From NCBI GenBank assembly GCA_026394095.1, contig JAPKYY010000170.1:1-9060 (forward strand): 9,060 bases of DNA, given 5' to 3'. This document shows, in pieces, positions 1 to 5,998 of the stretch. A model generated the notes under the pieces. The model was not told the DNA's origin, searched no databases, and saw nothing but the letters and a program-made list of their open reading frames with translations. Origin of the DNA: Acidobacteriota bacterium (GTDB lineage: Bacteria; Acidobacteriota; Terriglobia; Bryobacterales; Bryobacteraceae). The position numbers and the translations under genes were made by a program. Every line of letters starts with the position of its first letter. Positions within the stretch are counted from its first letter, which is position 1.

Positions 1-215
1 CTTTAGTTCGGGGCGAAAGTACTGAACCTGAAAAGGTGAAAGAACTGTTTCAAAAGCACCGGATTCCCTTATGGCGACGGCGCGCCTGGCCGATAGTTGT
101 CTTAGGGGATCTGCCTGTATGGGTTGCCGAATTTGGCCCTACGGCGGATTTTGCTGCTAAACCGGAGACCCGGACTGCGTTGCGAATAGAATGGACGCAG
201 GGCTGGGAGAGCTAG
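1..215 (+). CDS. tilS: tRNA(Ile)-lysidine synthetase TilS, C-terminal end (5' truncated by window)
   Basis: TilS uses ATP to add lysine to C34 of the AUA-reading tRNA-Ile, which changes both its codon and its amino-acid specificity; the enzyme is cytoplasmic. Only the last 70 codons are visible. The frame opens at base 3 with no upstream stop and ends at TAG 213-215. The visible part matches the small C-terminal TilS domain: a helix reading VKELFQKHRIPLWRR, then strands PIVVLGDLPVWVAEFG, and a final strand ALRIEW just before the end. The 'IP.W.R...P(I/V)' pattern followed by a 'gdl.(W/A)v' hairpin is characteristic of that domain. The catalytic PP-loop ATPase domain lies outside the window. 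In many bacteria tilS precedes ftsH, sometimes with hpt between them; here ftsH follows after 75 bases with nothing between. The identification rests on the domain pattern and this neighbourhood, not on the catalytic core. Confidence 0.8.
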   Translation, partial: LVRGESTEPEKVKELFQKHRIPLWRRRAWPIVVLGDLPVWVAEFGPTADFAAKPETRTALRIEWTQGWES

Positions 216-290
216 TCGATTGGCTAGATCTCACGAGAATCTGGCTTAAGGTGAATCAAGTAACGAATTGTTTACGTCTGTAAGGTAAGA

Positions 291-2213
291 ATGAACTCCA
301 ACGTCAAGTCGGTTATCTTTTGGGTGGTCATCATTTGTGTGGTGTCCCTCATATTCGTCGTCGTCCGTACCGGAAACAAAAAAGCGGACGCGCAAGTGAC
401 ATTTAGCGATTTCATGCAACAGGTTGAAAGCAACCGCGTGAAAAGCGTCGCGATTACTGGAACAGATGTACACGGAATTTACCGTGAGGATGGGTCTGGT
501 TTGAAGACCACCATTCCTCCTATGTACCCCGATGTGTACAAGATCCTGCGCGAAAAGGGTGTCAACATCGACATCAAGGATACGGGCTCGAACGGGATTC
601 TAAGCCTGATTTTCCAGACGGCTCCGTTTATCCTTCTGCTGGGATTCTGGATATTTATGATGCGGCAGATGCAGAGCGGCGGAAACAAGGCGATGAGCTT
701 TGGCAAGAGCCGGGCGAAGCTGCATAGCTCGCAGCAGAAGAAAGTTACGTTCAAGGACGTGGCTGGGGTGGAAGAAGCCAAAGAAGAGCTGCAGGAAATC
801 ATTGAGTTTCTGCGTGAGCCGCAGAAGTTCCAGAAGCTTGGCGGCCGCATCCCGAAGGGTGTGCTGCTGGTGGGTTCCCCTGGCACTGGTAAGACCTTGC
901 TGGCCCGTGCGATTGCGGGTGAGGCGAATGTGCCTTTCTTCTCGATCTCAGGCTCTGATTTTGTCGAGATGTTTGTCGGAGTAGGCGCGAGCCGCGTGCG
1001 CGATTTGTTTGAACAGGGCAAGAAGAATGCTCCCTGCATCATTTTCATTGACGAAATCGACGCTGTTGGCCGTCATCGCGGTGCTGGCCTTGGTGGTGGA
1101 CACGATGAGCGTGAGCAGACACTGAACCAGTTGCTGGTCGAGATGGACGGATTTGAATCGAACGAGGGTGTAATTCTGATTGCTGCCTCGAATCGCCCTG
1201 ACGTGCTTGACCCGGCGTTGTTGCGCCCGGGGCGCTTTGACCGCCGCGTCGTCGTAGGCCGGCCGGACGTGAAGGGCCGCGAACAGATCTTGAAGGTACA
1301 CACGAAGAAGATCCCGCTTTCTGATGATGTGGAACTGAGCGTGATTGCCCGTGGCTGCCCCGGATTTGCCGGCGCTGACCTGGCGAACCTGGTGAACGAA
1401 GCGGCGTTGATTGCCGCGCGTCAGAATCGCAAGGTTGTGGCGATGACTGACTTTGAAGTGGCCAAGGACAAGGTGATGATGGGTGTCGAGCGGCGCTCGA
1501 TGTTTATCACCGAAGAAGATAAAAAGCACACGGCCTATCACGAGGCAGGTCATGCTCTGGTAGGTGCGTTGTTGCCGAATTCCGATCCGGTACACAAGGT
1601 TTCGATCATTCCGCGCGGAATGGCGCTGGGTGTGACGATGTACCTGCCAACACAGGATCGCAACGATATCTCGAAGGAACAGTGTGAAGCGCAGATTGCC
1701 ACCGCTATGGCCGGGCGTGTTGCGGATGAGACTTTCCTTGGATTGAAGACTGCCGGCGCTTCGAACGATATCGAGCGTGCTACCGAGATGGCTCGCCGCA
1801 TGGTTTGTGAGTGGGGCATGAGCAAGCTCGGGCCTCTGAGCTTTGGCAAGAAAGAAGAGCAGATCTTCCTCGGCCGCGAGATTGCACAGCATCGTGATTA
1901 TTCAGAATCGACTGCCGTGTCGATCGACGGTGAAGTGCGTGGCCTGGTGGAGCAGGGCTATCATGTTGCCAAAACTTTGATTGACGGCAACCGGGACGCA
2001 GTAATCCGCATTGCCGAGGCTTTGCTCGAGCGCGAGATTCTGGATGGCGCTGAAGTGTTGAAGCTGATTGCCGGTGAAGAGCTGCCGACCTCGGCGCGCT
2101 CTGCCTCGAACAATAAGCCGAACAATACGGATGGCCAGACGCAGCAGGTTTTGCGGCCGGATACGGCGATTCGACCGAATCAGGGCTTGACGCCTGGATC
2201 GAGCCCCGCATAA
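291..2213 (+). CDS. ftsH: ATP-dependent zinc metalloprotease FtsH
   Basis: FtsH is a hexameric inner-membrane AAA+ protease that degrades unassembled membrane proteins and some short-lived cytoplasmic proteins. The 640-residue product is full length for the family. Two membrane segments are visible at about residues 6-26 and 103-124, enclosing a short periplasmic domain. The AAA+ module has Walker A GSPGTGKT (195-202; the usual second residue is Pro, here Ser196), the pore motif FVGVGA (228-233), Walker B with D254/E255, and arginine fingers R312 and R315 in LRPGRFDR. The zinc site is HEAGH (417-421), with D493 the likely third ligand. The last 40 residues form a Pro/Asn/Gln-rich, probably disordered tail. 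The ATG at 291 has AAGG at 282-285 as ribosome binding site and starts just before the first membrane segment. A HAD phosphatase gene follows after 4 bases, suggesting co-transcription. All catalytic residues are present, so an active enzyme is expected. Confidence 0.97.
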   Translation: MNSNVKSVIFWVVIICVVSLIFVVVRTGNKKADAQVTFSDFMQQVESNRVKSVAITGTDVHGIYREDGSGLKTTIPPMYPDVYKILREKGVNIDIKDTGSNGILSLIFQTAPFILLLGFWIFMMRQMQSGGNKAMSFGKSRAKLHSSQQKKVTFKDVAGVEEAKEELQEIIEFLREPQKFQKLGGRIPKGVLLVGSPGTGKTLLARAIAGEANVPFFSISGSDFVEMFVGVGASRVRDLFEQGKKNAPCIIFIDEIDAVGRHRGAGLGGGHDEREQTLNQLLVEMDGFESNEGVILIAASNRPDVLDPALLRPGRFDRRVVVGRPDVKGREQILKVHTKKIPLSDDVELSVIARGCPGFAGADLANLVNEAALIAARQNRKVVAMTDFEVAKDKVMMGVERRSMFITEEDKKHTAYHEAGHALVGALLPNSDPVHKVSIIPRGMALGVTMYLPTQDRNDISKEQCEAQIATAMAGRVADETFLGLKTAGASNDIERATEMARRMVCEWGMSKLGPLSFGKKEEQIFLGREIAQHRDYSESTAVSIDGEVRGLVEQGYHVAKTLIDGNRDAVIRIAEALLEREILDGAEVLKLIAGEELPTSARSASNNKPNNTDGQTQQVLRPDTAIRPNQGLTPGSSPA

Positions 2214-2217
2214 AGCT

Positions 2218-2859
2218 GTGGCTCTGATCCCGCCCTTTCGGGCTTATCTTTTTGATGTTGACGGTACCTTACTAGACTCCGCCCCCGATATCTGTGGGGC
2301 GGTTTCTAGCGTTTTGAGCCGTACTTTGAAGCCCGATGTGCCGTATGAGTATTTGAGAACCTTCATTGGGCGGCATCTGGTGGACCTGTTTGGGGAGTTG
2401 TTTCCTGAGGCGTCCCCCGAGCAGGTTGAAGCCTGGATTCAGGAATATCGCGAGATCTATTTGTCGCGCGAGCATGCGGGAACGGTGCTGTATGCGGGAG
2501 TGGCGGAGACGCTTGCGAAACTGGGTGGGCTGAAGACTACAGCTACCACCAAGAGCACGCTGACGGCTACGAATGTGTTGACCAAGTTTGGCTTGATTGA
2601 GCATTTTCAGCATGTGCAGGGAACGGATGGTTTCCCCAGTAAGCCGAAGCCCGAGGTGTTGCAACGAGCGATGCGTGGGCTGGGTGTTGGCCCTGAGGAT
2701 TGCCTGATGATTGGAGACTCGGTGCCTGATATTGTGGCGGCGCGTGCAGCCGGGGTAAAGGTTTGTGCTGTCAGCTATGGGTACGGCAAGCCGGAAGAAT
2801 TAAGAGCTTGCGAGCCGGATTACTGGTTGGATTCGTTGTCGGGGTTGGTTGCTGGCTGA
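2218..2859 (+). CDS. HAD-superfamily phosphatase, phosphoglycolate-phosphatase (Gph)-like
   Basis: This is a soluble haloacid-dehalogenase-fold hydrolase of 213 residues that should dephosphorylate a small phosphorylated metabolite. Phosphoglycolate is the family favourite, but substrate cannot be read from sequence. Motif I is DVDGT with nucleophile D13 and acid/base D15; motif II is near T111; the motif III lysine is K142 or K144 in SKPKPE; motif IV is GDSVPD with D167 and D171. An alpha-helical C1-type cap fits residues 20-95. The start is GTG 2218: a TGA at 2188-2190 closes the frame upstream, no other start lies between, and any later start would remove the nucleophile. No good Shine-Dalgarno precedes it, and the ftsH stop is only 4 bases away, so translation probably depends on coupling to ftsH. 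The last 40 bases overlap the convergent gene on the other strand. Family membership is secure; the Gph role is a guess, so no gene symbol is given. Confidence 0.9.
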   Translation: MALIPPFRAYLFDVDGTLLDSAPDICGAVSSVLSRTLKPDVPYEYLRTFIGRHLVDLFGELFPEASPEQVEAWIQEYREIYLSREHAGTVLYAGVAETLAKLGGLKTTATTKSTLTATNVLTKFGLIEHFQHVQGTDGFPSKPKPEVLQRAMRGLGVGPEDCLMIGDSVPDIVAARAAGVKVCAVSYGYGKPEELRACEPDYWLDSLSGLVAG

Positions 2860-3551
2860 GCTGGTTTTGGTTGGGTGGTTGGGGCTATTGCGGCTGGCAT
2901 TTTCTTTTTCCGCGCGAAGATCTTCGAAGGTGTAAACTCCTGAAGCAACGAGGAGGTGATGCCAAACATGATCGAGTTGTTGCCAGCCTGAATGCCTTGT
3001 GCGGACCACTTCTCATTCGGGGTGTAACGCGTTGAGAGAATCCCTGCCGCATAGCCGCCAGCAAAGGCCGGCCAATTGAATACCTTCTTCCCCTTTTGAT
3101 CGTATGTAACGAAGTTGAAGGCGATGGCGTGCCCGATGCGAGGGAAGATGCCGGTGCACTTGCACTGGATGTAGCGCATCTCGTAGTGGGCGAGAGCGGC
3201 AAAGCCTTGCGTGGCGGCGTCCTGCAGGGAGTAGGTCAAGAAGATGTTGGCATTGCGCTTGCCATAAGCTGCCCAGCCCTGGCCATAATCGCGCGGTGAA
3301 TTGGAGAGGTGATTCGTGCTGGCCGTAAGAGTGGATCGGATGTACGCACCAGGGCTCAAGAAAAGTCCGCGCCACAGGACACGCATACGCTCCTCGTTGG
3401 TGGGCGTACTCCACGTGAGATCTCGTGGGACACGGGTTCCGACCAGCATGTCGGACTGGCTTGGTTTGGTAATGTTTGCTGCGTCTTGTGCGAACAAGGC
3501 ACTGGGAAGAAGGGCAAGCCAAATAAGTTTAGGGGACAATGCGAACTCCAC
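2820..3551 (-). CDS. Secreted protein of unknown function, CxC paralog 1 (distal copy)
   Basis: Function is not recognised. The 243-residue product begins with a hydrophobic signal peptide (about residues 7-21, cleavage likely after SALFA before QD). Features shared with its two upstream neighbours are PGAYIR (67-72), RYIQCKCT (126-133), RIGHA (138-142), GKKVFNW (154-160), WSAQGIQAGN (182-191) and EFTP (205-208). C130 and C132 are its only cysteines. From about residue 214 a basic, Pro/Ala/Thr/Asn-rich tail follows that the other copies lack in this form. It is about two-thirds identical to the next copy (hand alignment), which points to a recent tandem duplication. The start is uncertain: GTG 3551 lies 9 bases after AGGA (3561-3564), but the same AGGA is 5 bases from an out-of-frame ATG at 3555; TTG 3539 is a further in-frame option. 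It is probably the last gene of a three-gene operon and overlaps the convergent phosphatase gene by 40 bases. Confidence 0.8.
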   Translation of the reverse strand: MEFALSPKLIWLALLPSALFAQDAANITKPSQSDMLVGTRVPRDLTWSTPTNEERMRVLWRGLFLSPGAYIRSTLTASTNHLSNSPRDYGQGWAAYGKRNANIFLTYSLQDAATQGFAALAHYEMRYIQCKCTGIFPRIGHAIAFNFVTYDQKGKKVFNWPAFAGGYAAGILSTRYTPNEKWSAQGIQAGNNSIMFGITSSLLQEFTPSKIFARKKKMPAAIAPTTQPKPAQPATNPDNESNQ

Positions 3552-3558
3552 TCATAGT

Positions 3559-3574
3559 AGTCCTTTTTTGGACT
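3559..3574 (-). promoter_or_regulatory. Ribosome binding site of CxC paralog 1, within a small inverted repeat
   Basis: Read on the - strand, AAGGA at 3565-3561 is the only convincing Shine-Dalgarno upstream of this gene. It overlaps one arm of a 5-base inverted repeat (AGTCC, six A residues, GGACT). The site is optimally spaced (5 bases) from ATG 3555, which opens only an 8-codon frame ending at 3529, and 9 bases from GTG 3551, which opens the real gene. The hairpin is short, so any masking of the site is speculative. Confidence 0.4.
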
Positions 3575-3603
3575 CCAAAGAGTGCGACGACTCCTGTGTG
3601 GGG

Positions 3604-4290
3604 CTAGTTACTAGCCTCGACAGGGGATGAGAGGGCAGTTTCTTTCGAAGACCTTTTCTTTCTCAGCCTGAGTAGCCTGCTGGGCGTGAACTCTTGCAAG
3701 AGAGAGGAGACAAAGCCGAAGGCCATGGCGCTGTTTCCCATCTGAATGCCCTGTGCAGACCACTTCTGGTTCGGCGTGTAGGTGGTAGACAGCATTCCGA
3801 TACTGTAGCTGCCGACGATATTAGGCCAATTGACGACAGTCTTGCCTTCGCGGTTGTAGGTGACCAGGTTGAACCACAGAGCATGCCTGATGCGTGGCAG
3901 CACCCTCGTGCACTTGCACTGAATGTAGCGCATTTCGTAGCCGGAAGCCGCTGCCAGGCCTTCAGAGGCGACGTCCTGCAAGGAGTATGTGACGAAGCTG
4001 TTCAAGTTGCGTTTGGCATAAGCACCCCATCCCTGGCCGAAGTCTTTAGGCTTGTTGTCGAGGTGGTGCGATGCAGCCGTGAAGGTGGATCGGATGTAGG
4101 CCCCGGGGCTGAGGGCGAGACCGCGCCAAAGTACGCGCAGGCGCTCTTCTGTGGTGGGAGTGCTCCAGGTCATGCCGCGCGGAACACGCGTGCCCACGAG
4201 CATGTCAGCCTGGCTTGGATTGGTAATGTTGGCGGCGTCCTGGGCGTGCAGGGGTATTGTCAGTAGAAGGATGGGGAGAAGCAAAAACAA
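3604..4290 (-). CDS. Secreted protein of unknown function, CxC paralog 2 (middle copy)
   Basis: Function is not recognised. The 228-residue product has a very hydrophobic N-terminus (LLLPILLL) with likely cleavage after PLHA before QD, so it is presumably exported. It shares the family blocks PGAYIR (62-67), RYIQCKCT (121-128), NWP (154-156), WSAQGIQMGN (177-186) and EFTP (200-203). C125 and C127 are its only cysteines. The block that reads R-(I/L)-G-H-A in the other two copies is RIRHA here (133-137). The tail is basic (RLRKKR) and then Ser-rich. The start is taken as TTG 4290, preceded by AGGA on the - strand with a 5-base gap. This leaves the signal peptide without its usual basic residues, while the in-frame codons just upstream encode K, H and R but contain no standard start before a stop at 4336-4338. 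It lies 17 bases downstream of paralog 3 and 52 bases upstream of paralog 1. Confidence 0.78.
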   Translation of the reverse strand: MFLLLPILLLTIPLHAQDAANITNPSQADMLVGTRVPRGMTWSTPTTEERLRVLWRGLALSPGAYIRSTFTAASHHLDNKPKDFGQGWGAYAKRNLNSFVTYSLQDVASEGLAAASGYEMRYIQCKCTRVLPRIRHALWFNLVTYNREGKTVVNWPNIVGSYSIGMLSTTYTPNQKWSAQGIQMGNSAMAFGFVSSLLQEFTPSRLLRLRKKRSSKETALSSPVEASN

Positions 4291-4307
4291 GGAAATCCTA
4301 AGGTGAG

Positions 4308-4916
4308 TTATTTTCGCTTGAAGGCGCGTTTGACTTCAGGGCCGAACTCACGAATAACGTTAAATAGTACGCCGAAGTAGAGTTGGGAATTGCCGGCCTG
4401 CAGACCCTGGGCGCTCCATTTGTACTCTTTAACCCAGGTAGTTGAGATCAATCCGGCTCCGTAGGCACCTGCGAATTTGGGCCAGTCGAAAACTTTCTTG
4501 CCTTCTTTGTCAAGAGTGAGGAAATTCATCTTAAAGGCGTGACCGAGTCGGGCACCGGCACCGGTGCACTTGCAGCGAACGTAGCGGGGTTCGTAGCCAG
4601 CGGCGGCGGAAAGCCCAGCTTCAACCGAATCCTGCATTGTAAATGTAACGAAGCGTTGGCCCACACGCTGGGAGTATCCCTTTAGGCCTTGTTGCCAGGC
4701 GGCTGGGCGGTCATTGAGCTGGTCGCCGGAGGCGGCACCGAAGGCGCGGAAATAGGCACCTGGGTTGGCAAAGGTTTTGTCGCGGTAAATTTGCCAGCGC
4801 TGCTCGGATGTGACGGGCTTCCAGTCGATCTCTTTGGCGAGAACCGTGGAAGACTGCGCCATCGCGAGAGTGGGGAGAAAAAGCGCGGTGAAGCAGCATT
4901 GACTAAAAAAGGTCAT
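4308..4916 (-). CDS. Secreted protein of unknown function, CxC paralog 3 (promoter-proximal copy)
   Basis: Function is not recognised. The 202-residue product starts at ATG 4916 with a signal peptide whose likely cleavage follows LAMA (residues 17-20), before QSS. It carries the family blocks PGAYFR (52-57), RYVRCKCT (111-118), RLGHA (123-127), GKKVFDW (139-145), WSAQGLQAGN (167-176) and EFGP (190-193), and ends in a basic tail (KRAFKRK). C115 and C117 are the only cysteines after the signal peptide. It lacks the segment containing DMLVGTRVPR that follows the signal peptide in the other two copies, and is clearly the most divergent of the three. No strong Shine-Dalgarno is visible upstream. 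As the first gene of the presumed operon it is separated by 63 bases from the divergent isomerase-like gene. Glycine-rich, weakly hydrophobic stretches in the second half may suggest envelope association, but no clear membrane helix is seen after the signal peptide. Confidence 0.82.
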   Translation of the reverse strand: MTFFSQCCFTALFLPTLAMAQSSTVLAKEIDWKPVTSEQRWQIYRDKTFANPGAYFRAFGAASGDQLNDRPAAWQQGLKGYSQRVGQRFVTFTMQDSVEAGLSAAAGYEPRYVRCKCTGAGARLGHAFKMNFLTLDKEGKKVFDWPKFAGAYGAGLISTTWVKEYKWSAQGLQAGNSQLYFGVLFNVIREFGPEVKRAFKRK

Positions 4917-4979
4917 CTCTAATAGAGACGCCTGGAAACAGGATTCGCTGCATAAAGTTCCCTAAGATATGCTGAAACC
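4917..4979. promoter_or_regulatory. Divergent intergenic region, presumed to hold two promoters
   Basis: These 63 bases separate the divergent starts of CxC paralog 3 and the isomerase-like gene, so transcription in both directions must begin here or inside the flanking genes. I see no convincing -35/-10 pair on either strand: TAAGAT at 4963-4968 on the + strand is the best -10-like hexamer, but it lacks a matching -35. A perfect 4-base stem with a GAAA loop lies at 4931-4942. Neither gene has a clear Shine-Dalgarno. Confidence 0.35.
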
Positions 4980-5870
4980 ATGACACGCCGACAGATGCTC
5001 GCCTTTGCTGCGGCAGTGCCAGGGATTAGCCCGGCACTGCGAGCTCAAAATGGACGCTTTCGTACTTCGCTGGCAGAGTGGAGCCTTCACAAGTCGATTC
5101 GTTCTCAAATGATGACGAATCTTGAGTTTCCGCAGATTGCCAAAGAGCAGTTCGGTATCAGCGGGATTGAATTTGTAAATACGCTTTGGGAGGCACCGAC
5201 GCAGTACTACCTTGGCCGTTTGAAGGCCAATATGAAAAAGTTTGGGGTCGAAGGTGTGCTGATCATGTGTGATGGCGAGGGGAGCATGGGGCATTCCGAG
5301 CAGAAAGAGCGACTCAAAGCCGCCGATCTGCATCGTAAATGGGTAGACTATGCCGCTGAGCTAGGGTGCCACGCAATCCGCATGAACATGTATGCGGAGA
5401 AAGAAGCCAAGACCGAGGCTGAGATTGGCGAATTCCTGAAGTGCTGCCAGGAGAGCTTTACGCGTATTTGTGAGTACGCCAGGCAAAACGGAATTAGCGT
5501 GGCAATCGAGAATCATGGCGGGCTCTCATCGAATCCGGATATTTTGACCCGCTTGATGAAGATGGTGAATTTGCCGAATTTTGGAACTTTGCCTGATTTC
5601 GGGAATTTCCCAAAAGGTGTCGATAAGCATGAAGCAGTGTCTAAATTGATGCCTTATGCCAAAGCGGTGAGTTTCAAGTGCTTCGAGTTTGGAGCCGATG
5701 GGAAGGAAACGACCATCGACATGGACCGGATGATGCAGATTGTAGCGAAGGCTGGCTACGGTGAAGGTGGCAAGCCGAACTGGATCGGCATCGAATACGA
5801 GGGCACTCGAATGACGGAGTTTATGGGCGTACAGGCGGCGAAACGCTTTCTGGATCGCTATTCCGTCTAA
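4980..5870 (+). CDS. Tat-exported TIM-barrel sugar phosphate isomerase/epimerase-like protein
   Basis: The 296-residue product resembles the xylose-isomerase-like / AP-endonuclease-2 TIM-barrel superfamily, whose members isomerise or epimerise sugars and related polyols using a divalent metal. The N-terminus MTRRQMLAFAAAVPG, followed by cleavage near LRAQ (20-23), looks like a twin-arginine signal peptide, so the folded, metal-loaded enzyme would act in the periplasm. Candidate metal ligands at barrel strand ends are E177 in AIENHGG, D206 in LPDFGNF and E272 or E274 in GIEYEG; H179 and K233 are other candidate active-site residues. The substrate cannot be told. The start at ATG 4980 is the first that gives the twin-arginine signal; no good ribosome binding site is seen, and a four-codon ATG frame at 4969 overlaps it as ATGA, probably by chance. 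It is divergent from the CxC trio and 128 bases upstream of clpX. Confidence 0.82.
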   Translation: MTRRQMLAFAAAVPGISPALRAQNGRFRTSLAEWSLHKSIRSQMMTNLEFPQIAKEQFGISGIEFVNTLWEAPTQYYLGRLKANMKKFGVEGVLIMCDGEGSMGHSEQKERLKAADLHRKWVDYAAELGCHAIRMNMYAEKEAKTEAEIGEFLKCCQESFTRICEYARQNGISVAIENHGGLSSNPDILTRLMKMVNLPNFGTLPDFGNFPKGVDKHEAVSKLMPYAKAVSFKCFEFGADGKETTIDMDRMMQIVAKAGYGEGGKPNWIGIEYEGTRMTEFMGVQAAKRFLDRYSV

Positions 5871-5884
5871 GGTAAATCTTGGAT

Positions 5885-5897
5885 ATAGTAATACTAT
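5885..5897. repeat. 13-base palindrome upstream of clpX, possible operator
   Basis: ATAGTA and TACTAT are perfect inverted 6-base arms around a single central A, 15 bases after the isomerase-like gene's stop and about 51 bases upstream of the candidate clpX -10 element. The symmetry would suit a dimeric repressor, but AT-rich palindromes of this size also arise by chance, and no copy was noticed elsewhere in the window. Confidence 0.35.
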
Positions 5898-5899
5898 TA

Positions 5900-5925
5900 C
5901 CGAAAAATAGGCAGGGCTTTTTCGG
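5900..5925. repeat. Inverted repeat after isomerase-like gene, possible weak terminator
   Basis: CCGAAAAA at 5900-5907 pairs perfectly with TTTTTCGG at 5918-5925 around a 10-base loop, 29 bases after the isomerase-like gene's stop. The position suits transcription termination before clpX. However, the stem is mostly A-T and no T-run follows it (GGGCGGTAAA follows), so it is not a textbook intrinsic terminator. Confidence 0.4.
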
Positions 5926-5947
5926 GCGGTAAATTCGAGTTGGCCGC

Positions 5948-5956
5948 TGATACAAT
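5948..5956 (+). promoter_or_regulatory. Candidate clpX promoter (extended -10 element)
   Basis: TGATACAAT is an extended -10 element: TG, one base, then TACAAT, one mismatch from TATAAT. No good -35 lies 16-18 bases upstream, as is common with extended -10 promoters. Transcription would start near 5963, giving a leader of about 36 bases to the GTG at 5999. That makes the earlier in-frame GTG at 5960 an unlikely translation start. Confidence 0.5.
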
Positions 5957-5984
5957 GAGGTGAGTTGCAAGACTTGGCCTTCCT

Positions 5985-5989
5985 GGGAG
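5985..5989 (+). promoter_or_regulatory. Ribosome binding site deciding the clpX start
   Basis: GGGAG lies 9 bases before GTG 5999 and is the only good Shine-Dalgarno in the region. GTG 5960, the first possible in-frame start, has only GAGG abutting it, too close to work. Confidence 0.6.
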
Positions 5990-5998
5990 AAACACATA

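Noticed and set aside
216..290. Possible small gene or ftsH promoter in the tilS-ftsH gap
   Set aside because: No frame with a start survives, and no -35/-10 pair is convincing. AAGGTGA near 248 has no start codon at a usable distance.
948..1892. Long - strand open frame opposite ftsH
   Set aside because: The + strand encodes an intact FtsH with every motif. The antisense translation is Arg/His-rich with no recognisable domain, a shadow of codon bias.
3694..4266. 190-codon + strand open frame opposite CxC paralog 2
   Set aside because: Paralogy and signal peptides show the - strand is the coding one. A similar + strand shadow is expected for each paralog.
4969..4983. Four-codon ATG frame overlapping the isomerase-like gene start (ATGA)
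   Set aside because: It is too short and lacks a ribosome binding site; chance is the simplest explanation.
5960..5998. 13-codon N-terminal extension of ClpX from GTG 5960
   Set aside because: It would start at or before the predicted transcription start and has no spaced Shine-Dalgarno; MKRTGSDD from GTG 5999 fits usual ClpX N-termini.
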